Assembly: GCA_944324625.1 (NCBI GenBank)
Contig: CALUWZ010000133.1
Span: 1-5,187 of the forward strand
DNA: 5,187 bases
DNA from: an uncultured Mailhella sp.
GTDB taxonomy: Bacteria; Desulfobacterota; Desulfovibrionia; Desulfovibrionales; Desulfovibrionaceae
Direction: 5' to 3'
The notes under the pieces were generated by a model. That model was not told the DNA's origin. It ran no database searches and was given only the letters and a program-made list of their open reading frames with translations. Numbering within the stretch: the stretch's first letter is position 1; each line of letters begins with the position of its first letter. Below, piece after piece: positions 1 to 5,187 of this stretch. The position numbers and the translations under genes were made by a program.

Positions 1-1883
1 TGCCTGTTATTGCCGAAGGCGTGGAAACCCTCGAACATGTGGAATATCTGCGCAGCGTGGGCTGTTTTAATGGGCAGGGCTATTTCTTTGCCAAGCCGTT
101 TCCTCTCAGCGAATATGAAGAACGGGTCAGCAATTCCACGTTTTCCGTACCGGTCAAATCCCAGAATTATGATCAGCTTATTCCTGTGGATGATCTGTGG
201 AATTCCTCTTCCAGTTTCAGCCACTTGTTCAATTCTCTTGCCTGTCCGCTTACGCTTATGGAACTTAAAGGCGATAATTTGGAAATGATACGGGCAAATC
301 AGAGTTTTTACAATGAAATTATGCCTAACAGCCAAGCTTTGGCCCTGACGTCCTGCCATGCTCTTGATGTGCTTATGCCCGAAGACAGGAGCCGTGTGCT
401 GGAAACTCTGCAGAAGCTTGATGAAAACAATAACTGGGCAGAATTTGTCCTGCGCGTTGTTTCTCCCGAAACGGGCGCCCTTTACTGGCACAATGCACGT
501 TTCAGCTATATCCAAAAAACTTACAACAGCAAAATTTTCATCATGCATGTGGACAATGTGACCGAATTCAAAAACAGGGAGCTTGTCTGCGATCTGCAGG
601 AAGAGCGCATAAATGCCGTGCTGGAATTTGCCAAATCCATTGTGTTGGATGTTAATATTACGGACAAAAAAATCCGCATGGGTTCAGGTGTTGCGGAAAC
701 TCTCGGCATGTCTAAGACTGTTGTTTCTTATCCTGAAGATATTATTGATGATTTTGTATTTCCTTTTGAACAGAAAGAAGAGTTTCGTTCCTTGACGGAA
801 AATGTGTTTGCAGGCAGGGAACAGGAAAAGCCGGTTCTTTTGTCTTTTATCTGCAAAGATGCGTTCAGAATGTGGTATGAACTGAAATATAAACTCATTT
901 ACGCCCATAACGAACCGAAACTTGCCGTCATGTTCCTTGAAAACGTGACGCATACCGTAATCCGCAGGGAGATTTACGAAAGCGAACTGGCATACAGGGA
1001 CAGCCTTATTGCCAAGGGCGGCAATTATATTGAAATCGATTTGCTGGATAAGAGCGTTCTGCGCAGTTCCGAAAAGTTTCTCGGCAATATCGGCTACGCA
1101 AAACCCCGCTGTGTGGATGAGTTTTTCTCTCTTGTGGGCAATACGCTTATTCACCCTGATGACAAAGATAAGTTTTTGCAGTTTATGAACCTGTATTCCT
1201 TCAATAATCTTCTTGCAACCGGCAATAAAAAATTCAGCTTTGAATGCCGGTATTTGAATGCCGGGGAATTTAAATGGGTATGCATAAACTTGAGCAGTAT
1301 TCAGAAACCGCTTGAAAAGCAGCCGGGGGAACAAAAACGCTCCACGTTCTGTTATGTGGAGGAACTTGGCAGAGAGTTTCCGCTTATGAAGGCTGATAAC
1401 TGTCATTATAAGCGGGACGGCCGCACAGGCTGCTATTCCGAACCGCTGTTCAGGGAAATGGTGGAATATTGTCTGGAAGAACATGCCGAACAAAAAAATG
1501 CCTTGCTTTATGTTCAGCTTTCCCAAAAGTATTCCGCATCCAACTGCCCGAAAAATACATTAAATTATTCCGTGGTGGCCATGTCCAATATTCTGCGCCA
1601 GTCCTTCAGGTGCAATGATGTCATAGCAAAAATTGACGATCTGACCTTTGCCGTCTTTTTGCAGAATGTACCGGGAGAAGAACTGGTCAGCCAGCGTGCA
1701 AAGGAAGTCTGCTGCCTTATGAACGAATACAACGAAAAGAATTTTTCAAGCAAAATTATCGGCAATATCGGCTGCAGTGTGCTTACGGGGCAAAATACCT
1801 ATCAAATGGCCATGGAAAAAGTAAAAACAGCCTGTCAGATTGCAGGTAAACAGGGCTACAACACTTCATATATGTTAAGTTAA
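1..1883 (+). CDS. Cyclic-di-GMP signalling protein, C-terminal part: end of EAL domain, about three PAS-like segments, degenerate GGDEF domain (5' truncated by window)
   Basis: The reading frame is open from the left edge (first full codon at position 3) and gives 626 residues; the true start lies upstream. Residues 2-9 read VIAEGVET, the late EAL motif with its conserved glutamate, and QGYFFAKPF follows at about 24-32, so this is the end of a c-di-GMP phosphodiesterase domain that looks intact here. Then come PAS-like segments at roughly 70-187, 200-320 and 330-455; the first ends in VTEFKNRE and the third contains HPDD (384-387) and a GEFKWVC strand, both typical of PAS. The last ~155 residues have the GGDEF-domain plan (DGRTGCYS near the start, IGNIGCSV near the end), but the R-x-GGDEF signature reads KIDDLTF (543-549), so cyclase activity is unlikely. 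No signal peptide or membrane helix is visible in this part. The catalytic EAL and EDFGTG-type motifs lie outside the window, so phosphodiesterase activity is inferred. It may act as a sensor or scaffold coupled to the Hpt gene just downstream. Confidence 0.88.
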   Translation, partial: PVIAEGVETLEHVEYLRSVGCFNGQGYFFAKPFPLSEYEERVSNSTFSVPVKSQNYDQLIPVDDLWNSSSSFSHLFNSLACPLTLMELKGDNLEMIRANQSFYNEIMPNSQALALTSCHALDVLMPEDRSRVLETLQKLDENNNWAEFVLRVVSPETGALYWHNARFSYIQKTYNSKIFIMHVDNVTEFKNRELVCDLQEERINAVLEFAKSIVLDVNITDKKIRMGSGVAETLGMSKTVVSYPEDIIDDFVFPFEQKEEFRSLTENVFAGREQEKPVLLSFICKDAFRMWYELKYKLIYAHNEPKLAVMFLENVTHTVIRREIYESELAYRDSLIAKGGNYIEIDLLDKSVLRSSEKFLGNIGYAKPRCVDEFFSLVGNTLIHPDDKDKFLQFMNLYSFNNLLATGNKKFSFECRYLNAGEFKWVCINLSSIQKPLEKQPGEQKRSTFCYVEELGREFPLMKADNCHYKRDGRTGCYSEPLFREMVEYCLEEHAEQKNALLYVQLSQKYSASNCPKNTLNYSVVAMSNILRQSFRCNDVIAKIDDLTFAVFLQNVPGEELVSQRAKEVCCLMNEYNEKNFSSKIIGNIGCSVLTGQNTYQMAMEKVKTACQIAGKQGYNTSYMLS

Positions 1884-1888
1884 GCGGC

Positions 1889-1893
1889 AGGAG
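1889..1893 (+). promoter_or_regulatory. Ribosome binding site that fixes the Hpt start
   Basis: AGGAG ends 6 nt before the ATG at 1900. An in-frame TTG at 1894 touches this site with no spacer, so it cannot use it; the ATG is the better start. Confidence 0.75.
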
Positions 1894-1899
1894 TTGAAA

Positions 1900-2238
1900 A
1901 TGGTAGAAAAATTAAAAGCGTGGGGATGCAATGTCGACGAAGCCTTGGAGCGTTTTGTGGATGACAAGGAACTTTATGTGACATGCTTTAATATGTTCTT
2001 GGTGGATACTTCTTTTGATGCCCTGAAGCAAAGCGTTGAAGCAGGCAACTGCAAAGCCGCCTTTGAAGCCTGCCATACCCTTAAGGGGGTCGGCGGCAAT
2101 CTGTCCGCCGGGCCTTTGTATGACGCAATCTGCGTTTTGACGGAAAAACTCCGTGCAGGCAATATGGACGGCGCAGCAGATGACGTTAAGACGATTTTTA
2201 AATATAAAGACGAGGCAATTGCGCTTTTGGCAGGGTAG
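1900..2238 (+). CDS. Single-domain histidine phosphotransfer (Hpt) protein
   Basis: A 112-residue protein made almost entirely of one Hpt four-helix domain. The signature HTLKGVGGNL begins at His59, the expected phosphoacceptor, with the invariant Lys62 and Gly63 behind it. Length and motif match stand-alone Hpt proteins that carry phosphate between receiver domains in multistep His-Asp relays in the cytoplasm. There is no kinase ATPase or receiver domain, so it has no catalytic activity of its own. The N-terminal stretch (GCNVDEALERFVDDKELY) is the usual lead-in helix of this subfamily. It starts 16 nt after the c-di-GMP protein and ends 2 nt before the phosphoesterase gene, so it is almost certainly co-transcribed. 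The natural guess is that it exchanges phosphate with a receiver on the upstream protein or on a hybrid kinase elsewhere, but no receiver is visible in this window. The start was chosen as ATG 1900 rather than TTG 1894 because of the AGGAG position. Confidence 0.92.
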   Translation: MVEKLKAWGCNVDEALERFVDDKELYVTCFNMFLVDTSFDALKQSVEAGNCKAAFEACHTLKGVGGNLSAGPLYDAICVLTEKLRAGNMDGAADDVKTIFKYKDEAIALLAG

Positions 2239-2240
2239 GC

Positions 2241-3227
2241 ATGCATATCAGTCCGCACGCAGAAAAGATTTTAGCCGCAATAAAAGAACATGATGAGATA
2301 GTTCTTTCCATGCATGCCAATCCGGACGGCGATGCCGTCGGTTCGGCCCTCGGCATGGCTTGGTTTTTGACGCAGCAGCTGCATAAGCGGGTGTGCATTT
2401 ACAATGAAAGCCCGTTTCCCAAGTGGCTTTCCTTTTTGCCGCTGCCCTGCCCGTATTATACCGATTTGCAGGAAATACCTTTTTCAGATCCCTTGGTTGC
2501 AGGTATGGACGCAAGCGAACCAAAGCGTTTCGGCGAAGCTTTTGCGGCGTATCTTGCAGGAAAAAAAAGCATCTGCATTGACCACCATTTGGGAACTTCC
2601 GGCTTTGGCACGGAATATAATTGGGTTGACCATACCATGGCGGCCACTGGGCAGATGATTGCGCAGATTGTTTATGCCCACAGCGAAAAAGCTCCCGAAA
2701 ACTGCGCCAAAGCCCTGTATGTTGCGCTCAGCTGCGATACGGGCAATTTTACCTTTGGCAATACCGATTCAGCCTGCATACAGTGCTTGGCAAAACTTAT
2801 GGACACGCCGCTTGCCGTTGCGCCGCTGCGCGAGGCCATGGACAATACGTGGAGCGAACAGAAAATGCGTTTTTGGGGAAAACTCATGACCATGGTCCGC
2901 TTTGAGTTTGACGGAAAACTGGCATGGGTGGGCATTCCGAAGGAAATGTATGCCGAATTCGGGGTTGCAAAAGAAGATTTGGAAGGTTTCGTGGAGCAGA
3001 TGCGCAAAGTAAGGAATGTGCGCATCACTCTTTTAATGCGTGAAGAAATACAGGATGTCCCTTTTGTAAAAGTAAGCATGCGCTCGGCCGGCGATGACGA
3101 CGTGCGCAGCATTTTGACCGAATTTAACGGCGGGGGACATAAAAATGCCGCAGGAGCAGGCATTTTCGGTACACTTGAACAAGTCTATGCAATGCTGTAT
3201 CCACATATTGAAAAAGCATTGCAATAA
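2241..3227 (+). CDS. nrnA: DHH/DHHA1 family phosphoesterase, NrnA-like (oligoribonuclease / pAp phosphatase)
   Basis: A 328-residue protein, the usual NrnA length (about 310-340). All metal-binding DHH motifs are present: HANPDGDAVGS with His25, Asp29 and Asp31; Asp90 in GMDAS; DHH at 114-116; and Asp166 in SCDTGNF. The C-terminal DHHA1 domain has its substrate-binding GGGH at 297-300 followed by KNAAGAG. Family members use two Mn ions to hydrolyse nanoRNA of 2-5 nt and often 3'-phosphoadenosine 5'-phosphate; some also hydrolyse pGpG or pApA. No membrane, PAS or CBS domain is attached, so it is not a GdpP-type c-di-AMP enzyme. It starts 2 nt after the Hpt stop, with an AGGG at 2232-2235 giving 5-nt spacing. 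In many relatives this gene sits with rbfA and truB; here it lies between signalling genes and dapA. Exact substrate preference cannot be read from sequence. Family assignment is very firm; the symbol is moderately firm. Confidence 0.93.
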   Translation: MHISPHAEKILAAIKEHDEIVLSMHANPDGDAVGSALGMAWFLTQQLHKRVCIYNESPFPKWLSFLPLPCPYYTDLQEIPFSDPLVAGMDASEPKRFGEAFAAYLAGKKSICIDHHLGTSGFGTEYNWVDHTMAATGQMIAQIVYAHSEKAPENCAKALYVALSCDTGNFTFGNTDSACIQCLAKLMDTPLAVAPLREAMDNTWSEQKMRFWGKLMTMVRFEFDGKLAWVGIPKEMYAEFGVAKEDLEGFVEQMRKVRNVRITLLMREEIQDVPFVKVSMRSAGDDDVRSILTEFNGGGHKNAAGAGIFGTLEQVYAMLYPHIEKALQ

Positions 3228-3231
3228 GGAG
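3225..3231 (+). promoter_or_regulatory. dapA ribosome binding site overlapping the upstream stop codon
   Basis: TAAGGAG combines the TAA stop of the phosphoesterase gene with a strong Shine-Dalgarno, 5 nt (all T) before the dapA ATG at 3237. This arrangement favours translational coupling and leaves no room for a separate dapA promoter or a lysine riboswitch between the genes. Confidence 0.8.
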
Positions 3232-3236
3232 TTTTT

Positions 3237-4112
3237 ATGATAAAAGGGGCTATTTCCGCCTTAGTTCTGCCCTTCAAAAACGGACATATTGATGAAGAAG
3301 CCTACCGTGAATTTATTGAATGGCAGATTGAACAGGGCATTGACGGTTTGGTTCCGTGCGGAACAACGGGCGAATCCGCCACACTGACCCATGAGGAACA
3401 TGAACAGGCCATTAAAATTTGTATTGAACAGACCAAAAAACGTGTTCCCGTCATAGCAGGCTGCGGTTCCAACAATACGCTGGAAGCCATACGCCTGACT
3501 CAATTCGCCAAGGACGCAGGCGCAGACGCCGCACTTCTTATCAGTCCTTATTACAACAAACCTACCCAAGAAGGCATTTTCCTGCATTACAATGCCGTTA
3601 ACAAAGCGGTTTCTTTTCCGTTCTTTGTGTATAACGTGCCGGGAAGAACCGGTTCCAATATAAGCGCAGATACCATGGCCCGCATGTATCACAATATTCC
3701 CGACATGCTCGGCGTAAAGGAAGCTACGGGCAATCTTGTGCAGATTTCCAATATGCTGGAAAAAACCGACGACAATTTTATTTTGCTGTCAGGTGATGAT
3801 TCCACTGTTTTGCCGAGTCTTGCCCTCGGCGCAAAAGGCACTATTTCCGTAACGTCCAATATTCTGCCCAAGGAAGTGCATAATCTCTGCGCAGCGTGGG
3901 AAAAAGGCGATGCCGCGGAAGCAAAGCGCCTGCATTATTATTTGGAACCGTTGAACAGAGCCATGTTTATTGAGTCCAACCCCATTCCCGTGAAAACCGC
4001 GCTGGCGCTCATGGGCAAAATGACCAGCGAACTGCGCCTGCCTTTGTGCCAAATGCAGGAAGCAACCTTTAAAGTTTTGGAAAAAACCATGCAGGATATG
4101 AAGCTGATATAA
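3237..4112 (+). CDS. dapA: 4-hydroxy-tetrahydrodipicolinate synthase (DapA)
   Basis: A 291-residue (beta/alpha)8-barrel aldolase that condenses pyruvate with aspartate semialdehyde, the committed step of the diaminopimelate/lysine pathway in the cytoplasm. The full catalytic set is visible: GTTGES with Thr43 and Thr44, Tyr106 in PYYNKP, Tyr132 and Arg137 in YNVPGRTG, and the Schiff-base lysine Lys161 in GVKEATGN. SGDDS and SNPIPVK follow in their usual places. Length equals the E. coli enzyme (292) within one residue. Residues lining the lysine allosteric site of E. coli DapA are conserved at the matching places (Ser47, His52, His55, Asn79, Glu83, Tyr105), so feedback inhibition by lysine is likely. 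It is last in the + strand gene cluster, 9 nt after the phosphoesterase, and is followed by an intrinsic terminator 33 nt beyond the stop. No lysine riboswitch or own promoter is seen directly upstream; expression probably comes from readthrough, though a promoter within upstream coding sequence cannot be excluded. Confidence 0.98.
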   Translation: MIKGAISALVLPFKNGHIDEEAYREFIEWQIEQGIDGLVPCGTTGESATLTHEEHEQAIKICIEQTKKRVPVIAGCGSNNTLEAIRLTQFAKDAGADAALLISPYYNKPTQEGIFLHYNAVNKAVSFPFFVYNVPGRTGSNISADTMARMYHNIPDMLGVKEATGNLVQISNMLEKTDDNFILLSGDDSTVLPSLALGAKGTISVTSNILPKEVHNLCAAWEKGDAAEAKRLHYYLEPLNRAMFIESNPIPVKTALALMGKMTSELRLPLCQMQEATFKVLEKTMQDMKLI

Positions 4113-4145
4113 TTTCTTGCAGGCATTATAGTTGTTTATGCAATT

Positions 4146-4168
4146 AAGCCCCCTTGCGGGGCTTTTTT
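4146..4168 (+). terminator. Intrinsic terminator of the dapA operon
   Basis: A 7-bp stem AAGCCCC/GGGGCTT (4146-4152 with 4158-4164), a 5-nt loop and a run of six T (4163-4168). A second run of seven T follows at 4172-4178. It lies 33 nt after the dapA stop and is the obvious end of the + strand transcript. Confidence 0.92.
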
Positions 4169-4178
4169 GCGTTTTTTT

Positions 4179-4199
4179 CGGGGGAAATGATTTCCCCCG
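4179..4199. repeat. 21-bp perfect palindrome / hairpin behind the dapA terminator
   Basis: Arms CGGGGGAAAT and ATTTCCCCCG (10 bp) around one central G. As RNA it folds to a 9-bp hairpin with a 3-nt loop. It is preceded, not followed, by a T run on the + strand, and on the minus strand it is followed by an A run, so it does not read as a terminator in either direction. It could be a protein-binding palindrome, an mRNA 3'-end stabiliser or a copy of a dispersed intergenic repeat. Confidence 0.7.
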
Positions 4200-4220
4200 C
4201 ACCCCCTCGTTTTGGGTGCG
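4198..4220. repeat. Third hairpin, abutting the palindrome
   Basis: CGCACCC (4198-4204) pairs with GGGTGCG (4214-4220), 7 bp with a 9-nt loop. It shares two bases with the preceding palindrome, so the two stems compete slightly at their junction. Its function is unknown. Confidence 0.6.
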
Positions 4221-4238
4221 GACTGTTTTGGCATTTTC

Positions 4239-4304
4239 GGAAATAAGCTGCAGATGCCGTACGGAAAGAAAGCAGGATACACATTTTTGTCTGCAGGGAT
4301 TTCC
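4239..4304. repeat. Interrupted inverted repeat in the intergenic region
   Basis: GGAAAT (4239-4244) pairs with ATTTCC (4299-4304), and inside them CTGCAGA (4248-4254) pairs with TCTGCAG (4290-4296), with a small 3 x 2 nt internal loop between the two stems. The apical loop holds a further 8-bp palindrome, CCGTACGG (4257-4264). The paired blocks are visible in the sequence; any role is unknown. A perfect TATAAT follows at 4306-4311, but I find no matching -35 element. Confidence 0.5.
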
Positions 4305-4412
4305 ATATAATGAAACAGGCAGAATTACGCATGGTTCTTGGTGTGTTTTTTATTTTGCATAATAAAATCAGCCCCGGCCGACAGGTATCTGAAAAACGCA
4401 AGGCCTGTGATT

Positions 4413-4441
4413 TTGCCATATTGCTGTGACAGTTATATGAT
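4413..4441 (+). promoter_or_regulatory. Candidate sigma70-type promoter facing the lpd 3' end
   Basis: TTGCCA (4413-4418), a 17-nt spacer and TATGAT (4436-4441) match the -35 and -10 consensus at 5 of 6 bases each with ideal spacing. Transcription would start near 4448 and reach the hairpin terminator at 4496-4518, giving an RNA of about 70 nt, or run on antisense to lpd. The region is AT-rich, so a chance match is possible. Confidence 0.35.
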
Positions 4442-4488
4442 GAAAAATTAATTGGAAACATGCCCAAGATAAACAGAGTATGCAAAAG

Positions 4489-4524
4489 GCATAAAAAAAG
4501 CCCCGTTACGGGGCTTTTGTATGC
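4489..4524 (-). terminator. Intrinsic terminator of lpd, probably bidirectional
   Basis: The core stem is AAAAGCCCCG/CGGGGCTTTT (4496-4505 with 4509-4518), 10 bp with a TTA loop. Read on the minus strand the stem is followed by a continuous T run (complement of A at 4493-4499), a strong terminator 26 nt past the lpd stop. Read on the + strand it has only four T. GCATA (4489-4493) and TATGC (4520-4524) extend the stem beyond a small internal loop. Confidence 0.9.
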
Positions 4525-4525
4525 A

Positions 4526-4553
4526 GAAATTATTTCATCGGAAATTATTTCAT
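4526..4553. repeat. 13-bp tandem repeat across the lpd stop codon
   Basis: GAAATTATTTCAT occurs at 4526-4538 and again at 4541-4553, a 15-bp period. On the minus strand each copy reads ATGAAATAATTTC, so the last Met-Lys-stop of lpd is duplicated just beyond the gene end in the same frame. Each copy also holds an 11-bp palindrome, GAAAT-T-ATTTC. It is most simply a small tandem duplication. Confidence 0.7.
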
Positions 4554-5187
4554 TCTGTGGGCTGCTTCGAAGATACCTTCTGCAAGAGTTGGGTGGGAGT
4601 GAATGGTATGGGCAATATCTTTCACGGTTGCACCCATCTTCATGGCAATGGCAATTTCGGAGATAAGGTCGGAGCAGTGTGCGCCTGCAAGGTGAGCGCC
4701 GAGAACCTTGTCGGTTTTGGCGTCAACAATGAGTTTGAATGCGCCGGGGAGCTGACCCATGGCCTGTGCTTTGCCGAGTTCGCGGAATTGGAAGAGTTCG
4801 GTTTTGTATTCAATGCCTTTGTCTTTGCATTGTTTTTCGGAAAGGCCTACGGTACCGATTTCAGGAGTTACGAATACTGCGGAAGGCACTACGCTGTAAT
4901 CCTGAGCAACTTTCTTGTCGCCCATGATGTTTTGTACGGCAGTAAGAGCTTCTGCTGCAGCCATGTGGGCAAGCATGATTTTTGCGGGTCCGAGGATATC
5001 GCCGATGGCATAGATGTGAGGAATGCTGGTTTCAAGGTATTCGTTGGCAACAATGTAGCCGCGGTTCATTTCCATGCCGAGTTCTTCAAGTCCGAGGCCT
5101 TTGCTGTTGGCGGAACGGCCTACGGAAGAAATGATAACGTCGGCTACAAGTTCAAAAGGTTCAACCGGTTTTGCATGCTGAACGAAA
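4545..5187 (-). CDS. lpdA: Dihydrolipoyl dehydrogenase (E3), C-terminal part (5' truncated by window)
   Basis: The minus-strand frame is open from the right edge (first full codon 5186-5184) and gives 213 residues before TAA at 4547-4545, against about 450-475 for a whole enzyme. The N-terminal FAD domain with the redox cysteine pair and most of the NAD domain lie outside. Visible are the end of the NAD domain (DVIISSVGRSAN, residues 16-27), the second FAD-contact motif YAIGD (59-63, Asp63 to the FAD ribityl), and the full dimerisation domain with TPEIGTVGLSE and HSHPTLAE, which carries the catalytic pair His198/Glu203 that completes the partner subunit's active site. The enzyme reoxidises dihydrolipoyl groups with NAD in 2-oxoacid dehydrogenases or the glycine cleavage system; its partner genes must lie to the right if clustered. 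The Met at 5075 is internal and is not the start. It converges on dapA and has its own terminator. Confidence 0.96.
   Translation of the reverse strand, partial: FVQHAKPVEPFELVADVIISSVGRSANSKGLGLEELGMEMNRGYIVANEYLETSIPHIYAIGDILGPAKIMLAHMAAAEALTAVQNIMGDKKVAQDYSVVPSAVFVTPEIGTVGLSEKQCKDKGIEYKTELFQFRELGKAQAMGQLPGAFKLIVDAKTDKVLGAHLAGAHCSDLISEIAIAMKMGATVKDIAHTIHSHPTLAEGIFEAAHRMK

Larger units (their letters stand above)
4113..4544. other. 432-bp intergenic region between convergent dapA and lpd
   Basis: No convincing protein gene is seen on either strand. The longer open frames here run through terminator hairpins and have low-complexity or cysteine-rich translations. The region holds, in order, the dapA terminator, two hairpins, an interrupted inverted repeat, a sigma70-like promoter facing right and a two-way terminator. 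The stretch 4305-4412 holds only a weak nested inverted repeat (AAAATCA 4364-4370 with TGATTTT 4408-4414) and nothing else I can name. Its length is unusual for two convergent genes, which normally need only a shared terminator. Confidence 0.8.

Noticed and set aside
684..1526. Long minus-strand open frame (280 codons) opposite the PAS/GGDEF region
   Set aside because: It lies wholly antisense to the clearly coding c-di-GMP protein, and its translation is rich in F, K and R without any recognisable motif.
1081..1773. 15-bp direct repeat TCGGCAATATCGGCT at 1081-1095 and 1759-1773
   Set aside because: Both copies are in frame and encode GNIG in two different domains with the same favoured codons; there is no flanking similarity, so it is most likely chance.
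2672..3163. Minus-strand open frame (163 codons) inside the phosphoesterase gene
   Set aside because: Shadow of a well-supported DHH/DHHA1 gene; no motif and no ribosome binding site.
48..3900. 14-bp match CTGCGCAGCGTGGG at 48-61 and about 3887-3900
   Set aside because: Both lie in unrelated coding sequence, with no extension of similarity.
3789..4202. Minus-strand open frame (137 codons) across the dapA end and terminator
   Set aside because: It runs through the dapA terminator and antisense to DapA's conserved C-terminus.
4306..4311. Perfect TATAAT as a promoter
   Set aside because: No acceptable -35 at 16-18 nt upstream (the sequence there is mostly T) and no extended -10 TG.
4132..4362. 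Plus-strand open frame of 76 codons after dapA
   Set aside because: It reads through three hairpins including the terminator; the translation is an artefact of T runs and palindromes.
4310..4429. Small + strand open frame (39 codons) starting at an ATG within TATAATG
   Set aside because: The only upstream purine run (AGGGA at 4295-4299) is 10 nt away, there is no family resemblance, and the frame overlaps an apparent structured repeat. Too weak to call.
4144..4485. Minus-strand open frame of 113 codons in the intergenic region
   Set aside because: It spans all the hairpins, lacks a clear ribosome binding site and has no recognisable domain.

Overview
The window looks like chromosomal DNA from an anaerobic, probably Gram-negative bacterium of moderate GC content (mid-40s per cent by eye, not counted). 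The DapA protein carries the lysine-feedback residues typical of Gram-negative enzymes. The DHH phosphoesterase has a flavour I associate with Desulfovibrionales, but that placement is a weak impression. The Hpt protein resembles ones that are also common in Clostridia. There are no signs of phage, insertion sequences, CRISPR or other mobile DNA.

Plus strand, 1-4112: four closely packed genes, very likely one transcription unit. (1) The 3' part of a large cyclic-di-GMP signalling protein. The window opens in the last ~40 residues of an EAL phosphodiesterase domain, followed by about three PAS-like sensory segments and a C-terminal GGDEF-like domain whose signature has decayed. (2) A single-domain histidine phosphotransfer (Hpt) protein, 16 nt downstream. 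(3) A DHH/DHHA1 phosphoesterase of the NrnA type, 2 nt downstream. (4) dapA, 9 nt downstream, with its Shine-Dalgarno overlapping the preceding stop codon. A strong intrinsic terminator follows dapA.

Intergenic, 4113-4544: 432 bp between converging genes with no convincing protein gene. It is rich in structure. It holds the dapA terminator, two further hairpins directly behind it (one a 21-bp palindrome), a longer interrupted inverted repeat, a good sigma70-like promoter pointing right, and a hairpin terminator with A/T runs on both sides that serves the minus-strand gene.

Minus strand, 5187-4545: the C-terminal 213 residues of dihydrolipoyl dehydrogenase (E3), whose 5' part lies beyond the right edge.

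Working together: the EAL domain would hydrolyse c-di-GMP to pGpG, and NrnA-type enzymes can hydrolyse pGpG and other very short RNAs to mononucleotides. The operon could therefore hold both steps of c-di-GMP disposal together with a phosphorelay carrier. dapA (lysine/peptidoglycan precursor synthesis) appears to be a co-transcribed housekeeping gene. This pathway link is inference from gene order and family knowledge.
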